Shown here piece after piece: positions 21,871-34,460 of a stretch of DNA of 64,000 nucleotides. The translations under genes and the position numbers were made by a program. How positions within the stretch are numbered: the stretch's first letter is position 1; every line of letters begins with the position of its first letter. The DNA is from Gigaspora rosea. Lineage: Eukaryota; Glomeromycota; Glomeromycetes; Diversisporales; Gigasporaceae. Below the pieces are notes generated by a model, which was not told the origin of the DNA, did not search any database, and worked only from the letters and a program-made list of their open reading frames with translations. The stretch lies in the NCBI GenBank assembly GCA_003550325.1, contig QKWP01000114.1:35222-99221 (forward strand), in the 5' to 3' direction.

Positions 21871-23137
21871 ATATTCACACATATGTATGAATATTACGTA
21901 AGTGCATCGCAGAGCATAAACGCCACACCGTTACCAATATATTAATCGGCACCATCATCACGAAAAAAGATTATTTGGCACCGTTATCACCCTATTATAA
22001 GGATTTCTGCTCGCTCAATTGTGTGCATAAAGTGGCAAATAAAATATTTTTATATTTTATGACTTTCTTATATCTTTATCGCAAAAACAACATCATACAA
22101 TTACACAATCAGATAATTGTTTTGTTAGCTGCGATTTGCCAAATTTGGTCAAAGATACATTCATGTTGAAACCACAATAAATAATTATTTACATCTTAAA
22201 TTTATTATCTTTATGTTACAATATAAACAGATAACGTCAAATTAACATTTTTAAATCAAATTTTCTGTAAATAATCTCAACTCTGTTCGTAACTGATAGT
22301 GATGGTTATGCTAAGATCATAGGTTTCCCTTGACGACACTCATTTATTACCGGTAATCACCGTACGAATATATGTATACTCCTGTATGTAAAAGCTTAAT
22401 CAGTAAATGGCATCGATTCGTCTTTAAACAAAATAAATAAATCACTACCTTAAATGTTATTTTTAGCATGTGCATTATGAATTACATGAAATACAGTAAG
22501 TAAATGATTAAAGTTAATCAATCATACACTAAATAACTTTTCTAATTAACTCCGTGACAATGTTCATGCGCATAAATTTTTATATGTGTTGTAACTGTCA
22601 ATGGATATATATTTGTGTCTAGAATCCAACGATAGTTAGCAAAATAATATAAGTATTATGCGCAGGTTTTAAGGAGTGGTGTTATGCTTAATAAAGGAAT
22701 CTCTATTAACTTTTACTAATTTTTTTTATTAGAATCTGGTTATTGATAAAAAGGATTTTATAATTTAAGGATAGCACGAGAGTTTTATGTGAATAGCGAA
22801 TTCGAGTTTATCATAATGAGTAGAATTTATCGATAAATATATTTCTATCAATCTATTAGAAGTCATTGTTATCTAATTTAAGTGTTATTTGACTTATCCT
22901 CACGATGACTCAGGAGAGTATCATTTTTATAACTTTTCTTTTATTAATTGATTTGATACTTTCACCGATAGTTACTAACCCTTCTTTCTTGTTAGCCTTA
23001 GCGTTAGGTGTTGATTAGTGACCAATTCCGGTAGTTAGTAACCAACGGTCAATCCTATTTCCAAAACCCCCACAATCGAAGTGACTTACCAATCCCATAA
23101 TACAACAAAATTTAAATTTGGAAATTTTAATAAATTT
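21871..23137. other. Gene-free stretch
   Basis: AT-rich DNA with short ORFs lacking family features (for example 21975-22169). A TAACC/GGTTA-rich patch is seen at 22975-23060. No RNA gene is seen. Confidence 0.4.
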
Positions 23138-23399
23138 CCTTATTAAGGGGACCATGGACTCACGTGATTTTTCGAAATTTTAGTTAAAATTATTGAACTT
23201 ATTTAGCATTAGTGTCATTGACAAACATATAGGTAAAATTGCTTTCCCGACATTTTTTAGTAGTGACCCAAGATAGTTTTGGACTGCCGTCTTTATGTTC
23301 TTGTGTTTTTTTTTGTTTTTATGACTACTTCGTGCAGGCAAAATTTCGTGGTTGATTTAAATATCACGTGGGTACACGACTTTTAGACCCCTTATTAAG
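23138..23399. mobile_element. MITE with AAGGGG ends
   Basis: The left end CTTATTAAGGGGACCATGGA and the reverse complement of the right end CTTAATAAGGGGTCTAAAAG are inverted. A CACGTGAT block follows inside both. It is about 262 bp with no ORF. Confidence 0.65.
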
Positions 23400-23445
23400 C
23401 ATAATAATGTGTGTAATATGTAATCATTATCAGTTATGCGAAGAT

Positions 23446-23909
23446 TACGTACGTACGTACGTACATACAATCTTACGTACGCACATACGTGGGGATTCAT
23501 TTATTTGTAACCCAAAAAAGGAAAATATAAAAAACGCAAAGTTAGGGTTATGAGGGTAACATTAAAGCTATAGCTATAGACTGGTTGATTATTATGCGTA
23601 GAATTCCTTTTCCGACATTTTTAATTAGTGCACCAAGGTTTTCTTCCGCACGCGTTCGGATTTACCGTAATGTCGGGCTGATCCGGAACGATCAAAATTC
23701 GAATTCTATTGGTAGTTGCCTTTTTAGGGGTTTGTATTACTGGCACAAATAAGTAATACATAACGTACGTACGTACGTACATACATAGGTACAGTAAACA
23801 AGGTGAGAGTAATACAGAGGTATTTTAGTAGTATTGTACGGCAGTACAGATTCGGACGGACCTGCAGTAATTATACTAAATTTTGATCATACGTACGTAC
23901 GTATGTACG
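23446..23909. repeat. Cluster of ACGT-repeat microsatellites
   Basis: Self-complementary (ACGT)n runs occur at 23446-23490, 23763-23786 and 23889-23909. Shorter ones follow at about 24005 and 24535. Each run is a palindrome in every register, so it can form hairpins. Confidence 0.8.
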
Positions 23910-24955
23910 GTTAATGCAGATTTGCAAAATTCAATTGTCATATGTAATTTTTATGAGTTGGGATTAGTAGGAAAAGTAGCTTTGATAAATTTTTTCTTTT
24001 ATAAACCGTACGTACTATCATGATTTCTACACGACTGTCCTAAATTGCGTTTCCGTACCGTACTACTTTACAATTACTTAGTACAGCAACATCTGACTAC
24101 AACGTGCTTACGTATTTACTATGCTTATTAATATTACCGCTACACAAAAACGATCTAGACCTTATTAATGAGAGCTTGGCCGAGAGGTGAAAAAGATTTA
24201 GTCTGAGCAATTAAACTATGCTACAATATTTCCTACATATAATGTCGAATTTGTAACAAATTAGATTTTCAGCAATAAAGTACCATGCATAGTTTTAATG
24301 GTTAAATTCTAATCCAATTATACTCTATGTTAAAGGATATCTCCCTTTTTTATTCATAACTTTTGATCCATATAACGATTTATAGAATTTAATTATCCTT
24401 GTTATGATAATTACTCTTCAATTTCTTAATTATCCTTTTATTTTCTGAATTCCTATCATTAGTCGAATACTAAACATTTCTGAATTCCAGTGATTTTTGG
24501 GATCTACCTTCCCTTTCACAGTGTCGTACAATACGCACGTACGTAATTATTCATGTTTATTCATGTTATTACATAATATAATATTTATTTATTATTTAAA
24601 GAATTAAACTCAGTTCAAAAGGGCCACATAACCTAAGTGGTATATACGGATGTACTGTATATCCGTGGATTATTATCAGTTATGTTTATAGTTATACAGA
24701 ATCTAATAATATATAGATCAACTCCAAGATGTCTAAAAAATGCTAAAATAAAAATTTAAGTAAAACAATTACTCTTTCTACAAGAATATATGTAAAAAAG
24801 GGTTTTATAAAATAATTAGCATATACGTATGTGTAAAATTTTCTGACACTAAAACAAGCTAACGATTATGTAATTGTTTTTAGGACTTTTTTTTCGACTT
24901 ATAATTATAATTATTGTTCGATTGGATATTTTTTTATCGTTCATTTATAGTTTAG
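23910..24955. other. Upstream region of the histidine kinase gene
   Basis: AT-rich, no ORF. A tRNA A-box-like string (TGGCCGAGAGGT near 24180) has no matching tRNA fold or B box. The 60 bp before the ATG at 24956 are T-rich. No defined promoter element can be claimed. Confidence 0.4.
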
Positions 24956-27900
24956 ATGTCGTTCTCTTCAAATTATAGCAATGAATATATCGAGAATGAA
25001 AAGTTTGCCAACATAGTCTATAATTATAATTGGTCATCGACTCCACTTGGTCCTATAGAAACATGGGATCCTGCAATCAAAACTGCTACGGTAATTTCAA
25101 ATTTATTATTATTACTATTATAAGGAAAAACTTTTAAAATGATTTGTAAAAATTTATTGTAATATTCAGAGTTTATGTCTTAAATCCATTTTCCCTATGT
25201 GCCTTTCTATCGGTCCACCACATTGGATTCAACTATACAATAAAGGTAACCTTATTTTTTTTTTTTTAATTCAATTGATTAGTTAACTTAACCTAAAATA
25301 TTTAATTTTATTTGTTTATATAGCGTGGGAACCAATATTAAAGTCGAAACCATGCGGTTAATTATATAATTTAGTTTTATATGTTTATATGGTTATAATA
25401 AACTTTACTAAATAAAATTTTTATTAATATTAAAATAGTAATAGGAATGACTCTCAAAGAAGCTTGGCCTGAAGCATATGACATTATTATGCCACTTTAT
25501 GATGGGTAAATTTTGCATTATAATTTTATAATTTTTAAAAAAAAAATTTCATTCGTAATATCTATCTTTTAACTTTTACAGTGTATGCACGACAAAGAAA
25601 GGTTTCTTTAGAAATGATGACTATTATGAATTACAACGCGACGGATATACGGAGGAGGCGTACTTTAGTTATACGTATAGTCCAGTTTTTAAATCTGATG
25701 GCACAGTTTGGGCATTAATTGTTATAGCACAAGAAACTACTCAAAAAGTTTTGAATTCACGAAGATTAAAAATACTTGGTGAATTTGGAAATCAAATGCC
25801 TGGTTAGTACTTGTAATCTATATATAATTATTATGCATAATTTTGTCTATTAATGCGGTTTACTGTAACTTATAAGAATTTTTTTTTTTTAAAGAAATTG
25901 TGTCCTTAGAAAGTGCATGCTGTATTACAACGAAAGTATTAAGTAACAACGTAGATATTCCATATGCATTAATTTATTTTATCGAACATAATAAGCTAAA
26001 GGCTGGTTCTAAATCTCTGATCGCACGTCTGACTGCTACAACATTTGATGAAGACGGTAATAAAGAACGTCAATTTCCAGATTTTTTACCAGACACTCCA
26101 GAAATAATTTATTTATCTGAAGATGTTAATAAAAATTATGACGATAAATATGTAAAATTAAATCGACATACTGCAAGTTATTCATTCTTAAAATGTGATG
26201 AATCTTGGCCAATAAATCTTGTATTAAAAGATGGAAAACATGTAAAAGTTCTTTTAAAAGATGGATCTCAGGCTGTACTCTTATTAACAAGTTCTTTTTG
26301 TGGTGATCAAGTTATATCGGCTATATTAATTTGTGGTGTTAATCGACTTTGTACACTTGACGACAAATATATGGAGTTTTTACAAGTATGCAAATTTTTA
26401 TATGATAAATCTTTTTTAATTTCGTTAGATTTAAATATTTTATACTTTTTTTTGTTAGTTGGTCACAAATCAAATGAGTACATGTTTGTTACAAGGAAAG
26501 ACAAGAGAAGAAGAAAAACAGCGATCTAAAATATTAGCAGATCTAAATTATCAAAAAGTCATGTTTTTTCAAGGCATCAGTCATGAATTAAAAAGTATTC
26601 GTTTATACAATATCGATACATAAAATAGCATTTTTTTTTTTAATGTCTAGTACAAAATAAGCTCAATTTCTTCTTATCATACCAGCACCTTTAACTTTAA
26701 TGCTTTCACCACTTGAAGACGTAATTAATATATGTCCAGAGGATGCACCAATAACGTTGTATCTCCAAACTATAAGACGTAATGTTCATCGATTGCTTAA
26801 ACTTATAAACACTTTATTGCAAGTAAGCTATATATATATATATATATAATAAATTTTATTAATTACTATTATATTAAAAGGATCCACCTTTTATGAAAGT
26901 TTTCAAGTATAGAAACCGGTCAATTAAAAGCTCATTATCGTGAAACCAACATAGTTGAATTTACTCAAGAATTAGTTTCAGATTTTAAAAATATGGCTAA
27001 AAAACTAGGATTGGATTACAACGTTGATGTTCCATCTCCAGACGAATTTAATCAAGCCATGGGTGATAAGATTTATTTGGATCATGACATGTACGAAACA
27101 ATTGTATTTAATCTTTGTAAGCATCCTCTAATATGTATCGTCATTTGAAAGTTATTCATTAATAGTTAAAATTCACAGAGTTTATTGTGTTACTAAAATA
27201 CTGTATTTTACATATTGAAGGTTCTAATGCATTAAAGCATACTTGGAAAGGATACATAAACATCCTATTATATCTTGACTATAAAGTCAATAAAAAGATG
27301 GTAGTTCTTGAAGTTTCAGATACAGGTTAATAATATTTTTATTTAAACTTATCGCTTAAACGATAGATAATAATTTACCATTGCTATCGTAACTATAGTA
27401 TATAGTATGTCACTACTGTATTATTACCTCTATATTAATTATTTTTTCTTATTCAGGAGTTGGTATTCCAGAAATAGTCCTTCCAAATATATTTCAACGC
27501 TTTTATCGTGTAGAATCTCAAGGTTCACGTAGTCACGAAGGTACTGGCATAGGACTCGCTCTAGTTAAAGAACTTATGGCACGCCATGGCGGTGATATAA
27601 CTGTAACTTCTGCAATAAATCAAGGAACAACATTTAAATGTTGGTTTCCAATAGGATGTGAACATTTACCAGCAAATCAAATACATCTTAATGATGAAAA
27701 TCAAACAAATTATGATCGGGAATTATACACTAATCGACAGCTATATTTAGAAGAAAGTTCTCAATGGATAAAAAATAGTGTATCTGAATCTCATGATATA
27801 ATAGATCAAATGCCAATCGATAATCAAAACATTAATATTGATATTACCAACAGTAACAATACTGATAGTGAAAAACATCAAATCTTACTTGTTGAAGATA

Positions 27901-30676
27901 ACAATGATATGCGGTAATACATATAAATTTTCTCATTTGATTAAATTATACGTTAACAAATTGATTGTTTCTTATTATTCGCCATGTTATATACGTAGTG
28001 ATTATCTGGCAGCTCTTTTAAAAGAATTTGATATACATCGTGCTTGTGACGGTCAAGATGCATTAAGGGTCTTAAAAAAGCTTGATAAATTACCTGATTT
28101 AATCCTAAGTGGCAAGTAATTATTTAATACAATTATAAGAAATTTGTTTGATATATATTATACATGTAATAATGATATAATTTGAAATTTTGATAGATAT
28201 CATGATGCCAAATATGAATGGATACGAATTATTAGATGTGTTAAGATCTAATGAAAAAACTCAAACAATTCCTATCATATTATTATCCGCAAGAGCTTGT
28301 GAAGATTCTAAAGTTAGAGGTAATTTAAATTATTATTAAGTTATTATTAAGTTGTAGTATCTAATATAATTAAATTATAGTATCTAGTATTATTAAATTA
28401 TAGTATCTGGCATGATTAAATTATTAATAAACTATTCTATTTTTTTTTTTTGTTTTTTTTTACATCTAATTTTAGGTCTGGGTAAAGGAGCAGATGATTA
28501 TTTAATAAAACCATTTTCTTCTCAAGAATTAATTACTCGTATTCGTTCTAATATTGAACTTTCAATTATTCGTCAAAAAGTAATATTTCAACGATGCAAA
28601 CAAGAAGAAATAAAACAATTATTACTTTCAATATCGGACAAAGTTACTTCTAAATTATGTCGAGATGAAACATTTTTATATATTGCTAAAGAACTTCATA
28701 ATATATTACCATGTGAAAGAATATCCATTATTTCAAATAAGCAAATTGCATCTGGAAGTAATAAAATAGTTGCTTTATATGAAGACTTGGAAAAAAATAA
28801 AACAGCAATGAATAATAATTCATTCACAATAATTAATAATAATTATAAACATAAATCAGAAGAGTTCAATAATTTACAAGAATTTTTAAAGAATAATTCA
28901 GAAATAGATATTTTTTTTGATGCATATTGTGACGAAATTCAAAAGAATGTATCCATGTTATCAGTAGAAGTAAGATTAAATCATGATCTTTGGGGATGGA
29001 TAAAAGCATATAGACCTTCAAATTCTATTTGGTTTGTTTCTGAAATAGAATTATTACAACAAATATCAAATCATATAAATTTATCAATTACATATGCAAA
29101 TTTATTAGAAGAGAATTCTAATAAAGCAATTCATATGAAAGCTGCTAAAGCTGCAAATAATATTAAGAATCAAATATTAGCAAATACTTCTCATGGTATA
29201 TTTTTTATCATCGTTTATACATTGTTAAAAATTTTTATTTTTTTTTTGATACAGTAATTAATTAAAATTTCATTTTATTATAGAATTACGTACACCATTA
29301 GGAGCGATAGTAGGCGTTCTTTCTTCCTTTGAAAGTGCCACATTTACTTCTGATCAAAAAGATATGGTCAATATCATGTCATTCACTTCTGATATAGTCT
29401 TATTAAGAATAAATGAAATTCTTAACGCAATAAAATTAGAAGCGCCAAGTATAATTTTAATAAATAAAACATTTAACTTGTTAGAATTATTTGAAAATAC
29501 AATTGAGAAATTCGGAAAAAAAGCTGGAGATGAAAATATTGAACTAATTTTAAATTGTGATATAGATGAACTATCAAGATATGTTAAAAGCGATCCAGAA
29601 AGGTAATTAATTTATTTAAATGCATTTTATATTAATTTTACAAAAAGATAAATAACTTATTAATTTATTTCTTATTAAATAGGCTAGATCAAGTTTTATC
29701 TCATTTATTATCGAATTCGTAACTATTTATATTATACATATATTATTAATTGCAAATTAATCTATTACATGTATAGTAATTTATTCATAATTTTCTTTAG
29801 ATTCTCATTTACCAAAAGAGGTGAAATAATGATAACAATTTCAATGCAGCCACAAGAATTTATTAATGAATCCGAAGAGGATCCAATTTACGGTCAATTG
29901 CTTAAAAAAAGAAATCTGTTGATTGAATTACATGCTACAGGTGTTGGGTGAGCTATTTACAATTACAATAGTACAGTAATACAGTAATGCAATAGTATAT
30001 ACTAATACTTTTAGTTAATTAACGTGTAATCTTATGATTATTATTTAATAATAATAGCATGGATTCTGAATATTTACAACATATTTGGGAAAAATTTTCG
30101 CAAGGTAACAAGTCAGGTCTCTCAATTTGTAAAAGTATAGTCGAAACCAATGGTGGAAAAATTGAAGTAGAAAGTCATTTAAAAAAAGGAAGTAAATTTT
30201 GGTTTACATGGAATGTTGAATTATTATCAATAACAAGTCCGTTATTAGAATCTAAATTTGATAATGTAAATTATATTATGGAACAAAAACGAATATTAAT
30301 AATTCATCCAATTGAAAATGTGAGAAATACAATGTTGAAGTATCTTAAAAAAGTTGAAAAAGTTGACGCATTTGATACCTTTGATAAAAGTATTAGTGCA
30401 GCAAAAAATTATAAAGAATTGTATGGTAAATCAGCTTATGATATAGCATTCATCGGCCTTTATAAAAATAATGAAGCAGAGGTTATGAAAGCAGTATTAG
30501 AATTAAAAAGATTAGAAATAAATAACAATAATTTAGCAATAATCTTTATAACATTTCAAAGTAGTGAAGGAAATCAACAAGCAAAAAAATTTATTAGAAA
30601 AGTTGGCGGAATGGCTTCTATTATTTATACACCAATTACATGGAATAAGTTAATTAATCAATTTTTACATATTTAG
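24956..30676 (+). CDS. Hybrid sensor histidine kinase, 18 exons
   Basis: Predicted exons: 24956-25090, 25170-25245, 25324-25356, 25445-25505, 25582-25802, 25895-26385, 26459-26594, 26686-26822, 26900-27116, 27221-27325, 27457-27913, 27999-28111, 28197-28319, 28476-29195, 29284-29602, 29683-29718, 29801-29947, 30058-30676. They total 4146 nt (1381 residues) in one frame. Order: N-terminal sensor (PAS-like, about 11-160), GAF-like domain (178-340), HisKA with phospho-acceptor H381, HATPase with N505, DTGVG (536-540) and GTGIG (566-570). Then a receiver with E684/D685, D728, S758 and K780, a second GAF-like domain (about 810-975) and a second HisKA with H1008. The second HATPase has ATG in place of D-x-G (A1172) and a shortened ATP lid. 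The terminal receiver lacks the acidic pair, the phospho-Asp and the Lys. It is a cytosolic phosphorelay kinase; the signal is unknown. Intron 12 begins GC. The stop overlaps GTAAGT, so a short extra exon ending near 30774 is possible. Confidence 0.88.
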
Positions 30677-31482
30677 TAAGTTTATCATAAAGTTTATTCA
30701 CTAAATTCATTGTAAATTTTCATAATTAATTAATTATATATTTTTATTTTAGCCAATATAATGTCAAGTTTTAATATCTTACGATCAATTTAAGCAATAA
30801 AACCGCAAATTCAAATATATCTATAAGAAGATTTGAACAACAAATACTGTAACTTATATTTAAGAATAAATTTCACAAGGTTCTACACAATCTATTTTAA
30901 ATGCTAGTATGTTTTATTTTATAGCTTTATAAAACGTTGCAAAATACACTTATAAACAAAAAAAAAATTTTTTATATGCATTTACTAAATTTATTCTCTT
31001 TAATTAAATAATTTTATCGAATAAATTCAATTACAAATTGCAGTAATAAAATTACAAATTTTAATAATACAAACCCACGATTTTTCAATAATTTGAATCG
31101 TGAACATCCTTCATTTTTTTATAACTTTAATCGGTAATATCATTATTGTTGAGTTAAAAAAAAATGCTTCATATTTTCTAATAATGTTTTTATAACCCAC
31201 AATAATAATAATTCATTGATCCAATACGCATAAAAATATTTGAAAATTTTGATAATGAATCTTAAATGAATGTGAATATGTATTGTACAGTTTATAAAAA
31301 AAAAATATCCTTTAAATGTACGGTTTATAAAAATAAAAAAAAAATTTAAAAACCTTTAAAAAAAGAAGCTTGTCCTATAGCCTACCTTAATCCGCATTTT
31401 AATATGAAAAAAAAAGAATAATAGTACTGTAATACATTCTCTCACTCTCTAACCCTAAACATCAAACTATTTTATTGAATTT
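30677..31482. other. 3' intergenic stretch between convergent genes
   Basis: Very AT-rich with several A or T runs, as expected for 3' untranslated regions and convergent terminators. It contains a single CTAACCCTAAA telomere-like motif near 31449. No ORF is present. Confidence 0.5.
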
Positions 31483-31633
31483 TGCCAAATTGTATGGCCC
31501 ATATCCATATGATTATTAATTTCTTTATAAAATGGTTGTGATTACAGTTGGAGTTGACTCACGACAAACTTAGATTTATGATAAATTGGTTTTTATAAAG
31601 AAATTAACAATCATATTGGTCACACAATTTTGC
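31483..31633. mobile_element. Short MITE
   Basis: The left end GCCAAATTGTATGGCCCATA and the reverse complement of the right end GCAAAATTGTGTGACCAATA are inverted. Both continue into TTAATTTCTTTATAAAA. It is about 150 bp, lying between the convergent kinase and LRR genes. Confidence 0.65.
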
Positions 31634-31756
31634 AAAGCGCAATAAATATAAATATGAAAATATATAAACAAAAGTTGACAAATTTTTTTTTTACATAGAT
31701 CCCGCCCCATATCATTCGAATTTTTCAATTTCAAATTACATAATTTACTGTCAACA

Positions 31757-33250
31757 TTATTGTAGTATTTCTATACATTGATTGTTTGATCTTAATTTAA
31801 AATTAATTTTGTTATGTTGTATATTCAAAAATGTCAACATGGTGTTTTTACAAAGTGAATATGATAATTTTTTTCCTCCTTCTGGTCCAAGATAATTAGA
31901 TTGAATATTTAAAGAAGCTAGTGTATTGTTCTTGCAAAGTGAATCTGCTAATGCTTTTCCTCCTTCTGGTCCAAGAAAATTAACACCAAGCTCCAAATTT
32001 TTTAGCGTAGTATTTTTGCATAGTGTATCTGCTAATGCTTTTCCTCCTTCTGATTTAAGATTATTATGATTAAGATTCAAATATTTCAACGTGGAATTCT
32101 TGCAAAGTGCATCTGCTAATTTTTTCCCTCCTTCTGATCCAAGATTATTATGTTCAAGATTTAAAGAAGCCAGCGTAATATTTTTGCAAAGAGCATCAGC
32201 TAATGCGTTCCCTCCCTCTAATCCAAGATTATTAGAAGCAAGACTCAAAGATGTCAACGTGACATTCTTACAAAGTGCCTCTGCTAATGCTTTTCCTCCT
32301 TCTAATCCAAGTTCATTATATTCAAGATCCAATAAAGTTAACGAAGCATTCTCACATAGTGCATTTGCTAATGCTTTTCCTCCTTCTGATCCGAGTTCAT
32401 TATCACGAAGATCCAATTCTTTTAAAGTGGTGTTCTTACAAAGTGCATCTGCTAAAACTTTTCCTCCATCTAATCCAAGATTATTAGATTTAATATACAA
32501 AGAAGTCAATGTAGTGTTTTTGCAAAGAAACTTTGCTAATACCTTCCCCCCTTCAATGCCAATCTGATTGTTACAAAGATCTAAATAATTTAGGGCAGAA
32601 TTCTTATAAAGCGCTTCTAATAGTGTTTTCAATCCTTCAGGTCGAAGTTGATAAAATTTAAGATTAAAAGAAGTCAAAATAGAATTTTTACAAAGGATCT
32701 TTACTAATTCATTCATTGCCTTTGATTTTAAATCACCATTGACATTATACGTATATAAATCCATAGAGGTAACAGTAGTGTTTTCATAAAGATTTTCAAA
32801 TATTATTTTATTGCAAATAATTTCATTAAGACTTAAAGATTTAAGATTCTTACTAGTTCGTAGAAACATTGCAATTAAAGAACATTCTACAGCATTTTCA
32901 AGCTCACGTCCTGTTTCATATCTTCTATAAAGAAGCCAATTTCTAACTCCAGTATACAAATCATTACTAACAAATTTAATATAACTTGTATATTCAAATA
33001 GTGGTTTTGGATGACTTGGTAGGATGATTTTAAAAGGAATTAATAGAGCTTGTTCTTCTGTATTTAACGTTAAAAGGAATATTCTTATAAGTTTTATATC
33101 TTTAAAATGATTTTTTGGTTCGCTCCACAATATTGGTATAATAATTCTACACCATTGACGGTTTACAAGAGCACATGAAAATAAGCTTTTATAATTATCC
33201 CGGAGGTTATTAAATATTATATAGTAGCAATCATTCGGTAATGTTATCAT
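31757..33250 (-). CDS. F-box and leucine-rich-repeat protein, paralogue
   Basis: The 497-residue product opens with MITLPNDCYYIIFNNLRDNY and CALVNRQWCRIIIPILW. This F-box is closely similar to that of the gene at 12433-13899. A linker (to about residue 160) shares IFLLTLN.EEQALLIPFKI with it. Then follow one diverged and ten regular 28-residue RNI/NLRC3-type LRRs, plus a final partial repeat and a different C-terminus (INFKLRSNNQCIEILQ). There is one continuous frame and no intron. The start is the Met next to the F-box, equivalent to that of the paralogue. Presumed role is SCF substrate adaptor; the LRR concave-face residues differ from the paralogue, so targets may differ. It is convergent with the histidine kinase. 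Plus-strand ORFs within it (such as 32091-32567) are shadows of the repeat. Confidence 0.9.
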   Translation of the reverse strand: MITLPNDCYYIIFNNLRDNYKSLFSCALVNRQWCRIIIPILWSEPKNHFKDIKLIRIFLLTLNTEEQALLIPFKIILPSHPKPLFEYTSYIKFVSNDLYTGVRNWLLYRRYETGRELENAVECSLIAMFLRTSKNLKSLSLNEIICNKIIFENLYENTTVTSMDLYTYNVNGDLKSKAMNELVKILCKNSILTSFNLKFYQLRPEGLKTLLEALYKNSALNYLDLCNNQIGIEGGKVLAKFLCKNTTLTSLYIKSNNLGLDGGKVLADALCKNTTLKELDLRDNELGSEGGKALANALCENASLTLLDLEYNELGLEGGKALAEALCKNVTLTSLSLASNNLGLEGGNALADALCKNITLASLNLEHNNLGSEGGKKLADALCKNSTLKYLNLNHNNLKSEGGKALADTLCKNTTLKNLELGVNFLGPEGGKALADSLCKNNTLASLNIQSNYLGPEGGKKLSYSLCKNTMLTFLNIQHNKINFKLRSNNQCIEILQ

Positions 33251-33648
33251 TTTGAAAAATGTTCATACAGATGTTCGCACGCACGAATAGTACGTTCTTA
33301 AGTATGCAGAATTTTATATCTCTTTAACATATACGTATCACCAAAAGTTGTGACACATTGTCAAAAAAAACTTAAATTCGGAAAGGATTGCTTATTAAGT
33401 ACGATACGCTTGATATGGAAAAGTTGGATAATTTTCTTGTACCACAATGTTACGGGTTTTAAGCCACATCGGCTGTGGAATTTGACGTGGCGTAGGATCG
33501 TTTTCCGGTCACGTTATCAATAATCATTGAGCCAAAAAAAATTAATTTATATTAGGGTTACCAGGAATGTGAGTAGGTGGTTTTACTGGAGAATAAATCG
33601 AAAGCAAAATTTTAAAGCAGAACGGCGTTAAGTTATTTCTCATGACTT
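33251..33648. other. Upstream region of the second F-box/LRR gene
   Basis: It does not resemble the upstream region of the paralogue, so the two genes may be differently controlled. No ORF and no assigned promoter element. Confidence 0.4.
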
Positions 33649-33777
33649 ATTACTAAAGGTGCAGACATATTATCGTAATAATTACGACCTAATTTAAAAA
33701 TCGGTTTAGCAACTTTTTATATTAAGGTAATTAAGTTGCAACTTTATTACGTCAAAATGTCAGCACCTTTACTCATT
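33649..33777. mobile_element. Short MITE
   Basis: The left end ACTAAAGGTGCAGACATATT and the reverse complement of the right end (GAGTAAAGGTGCTGACATTT) are inverted, continuing to CGTAATAA. It is about 129 bp with no ORF. Confidence 0.65.
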
Positions 33778-34460
33778 ACCTGTTTTTATTTAACGCAAAA
33801 TTCTAATTTTAGAGATTGCAAATGCAGGCCAGCCGTCTATATGGAAATGTGAATAATAGAATTTATAAATTGTCAGGTTTCTGGAAGGAAGGATTGGGTT
33901 GCAAGTGTGACTTGCTTTTCGCAGCAGAAATGACTGTGTTTGGAGCTTCTTGTAATTCGATCCTTGTATCAATCCTGCCTTAGTGTAGTACTTACTTTAT
34001 ACGGAAAGTGATTTAAATCATACTCTGCATTTATGAATTTTGGCAAACGGAGCGATGATTTTCACATGCTATCTGAAAAAGCTCATGACCAGTCACTGAC
34101 CTGAGCCATGTGAGTGAGAAGCTTACATCTCTGCTTAGCCATCTTTCAATCTGTTGTATGACATCAACTCGATGAATGAACACTGCTTTAACCGACTTAT
34201 AGTTCGGATAACTCCAAGAAATTAAGTCCTCCATAGAAGATACCAAATAAATATGACGAATAGCAAAAATAGAATAATGCACTTTAAAAAAAAGGTAAAT
34301 TAAAGCGACAGCTGTTAATACTTATTTTGTAAATGATCCCTTCGTAGACAGCTAACAGACAGGCAAGAATATTTTATGGACAATTTAAGTCACAAGTTCG
34401 TTTCATAGATGTTATTTCACAAACATCTCAATTCACAAAGTAATTTTGTATAGAGTTATA

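Noticed and set aside
24175-24310. tRNA-like A box (TGGCCGAGAGGT) and a weak downstream GGTTAAATTC
   Set aside because: No acceptor stem, anticodon arm or proper B box could be drawn, so neither a tRNA nor a SINE can be supported.
32091-32567. 158-codon and 70-codon plus-strand ORFs inside the second F-box/LRR gene
   Set aside because: Same shadow effect of the LRR repeat; the F-box/LRR frame on the minus strand is clearly the real one.
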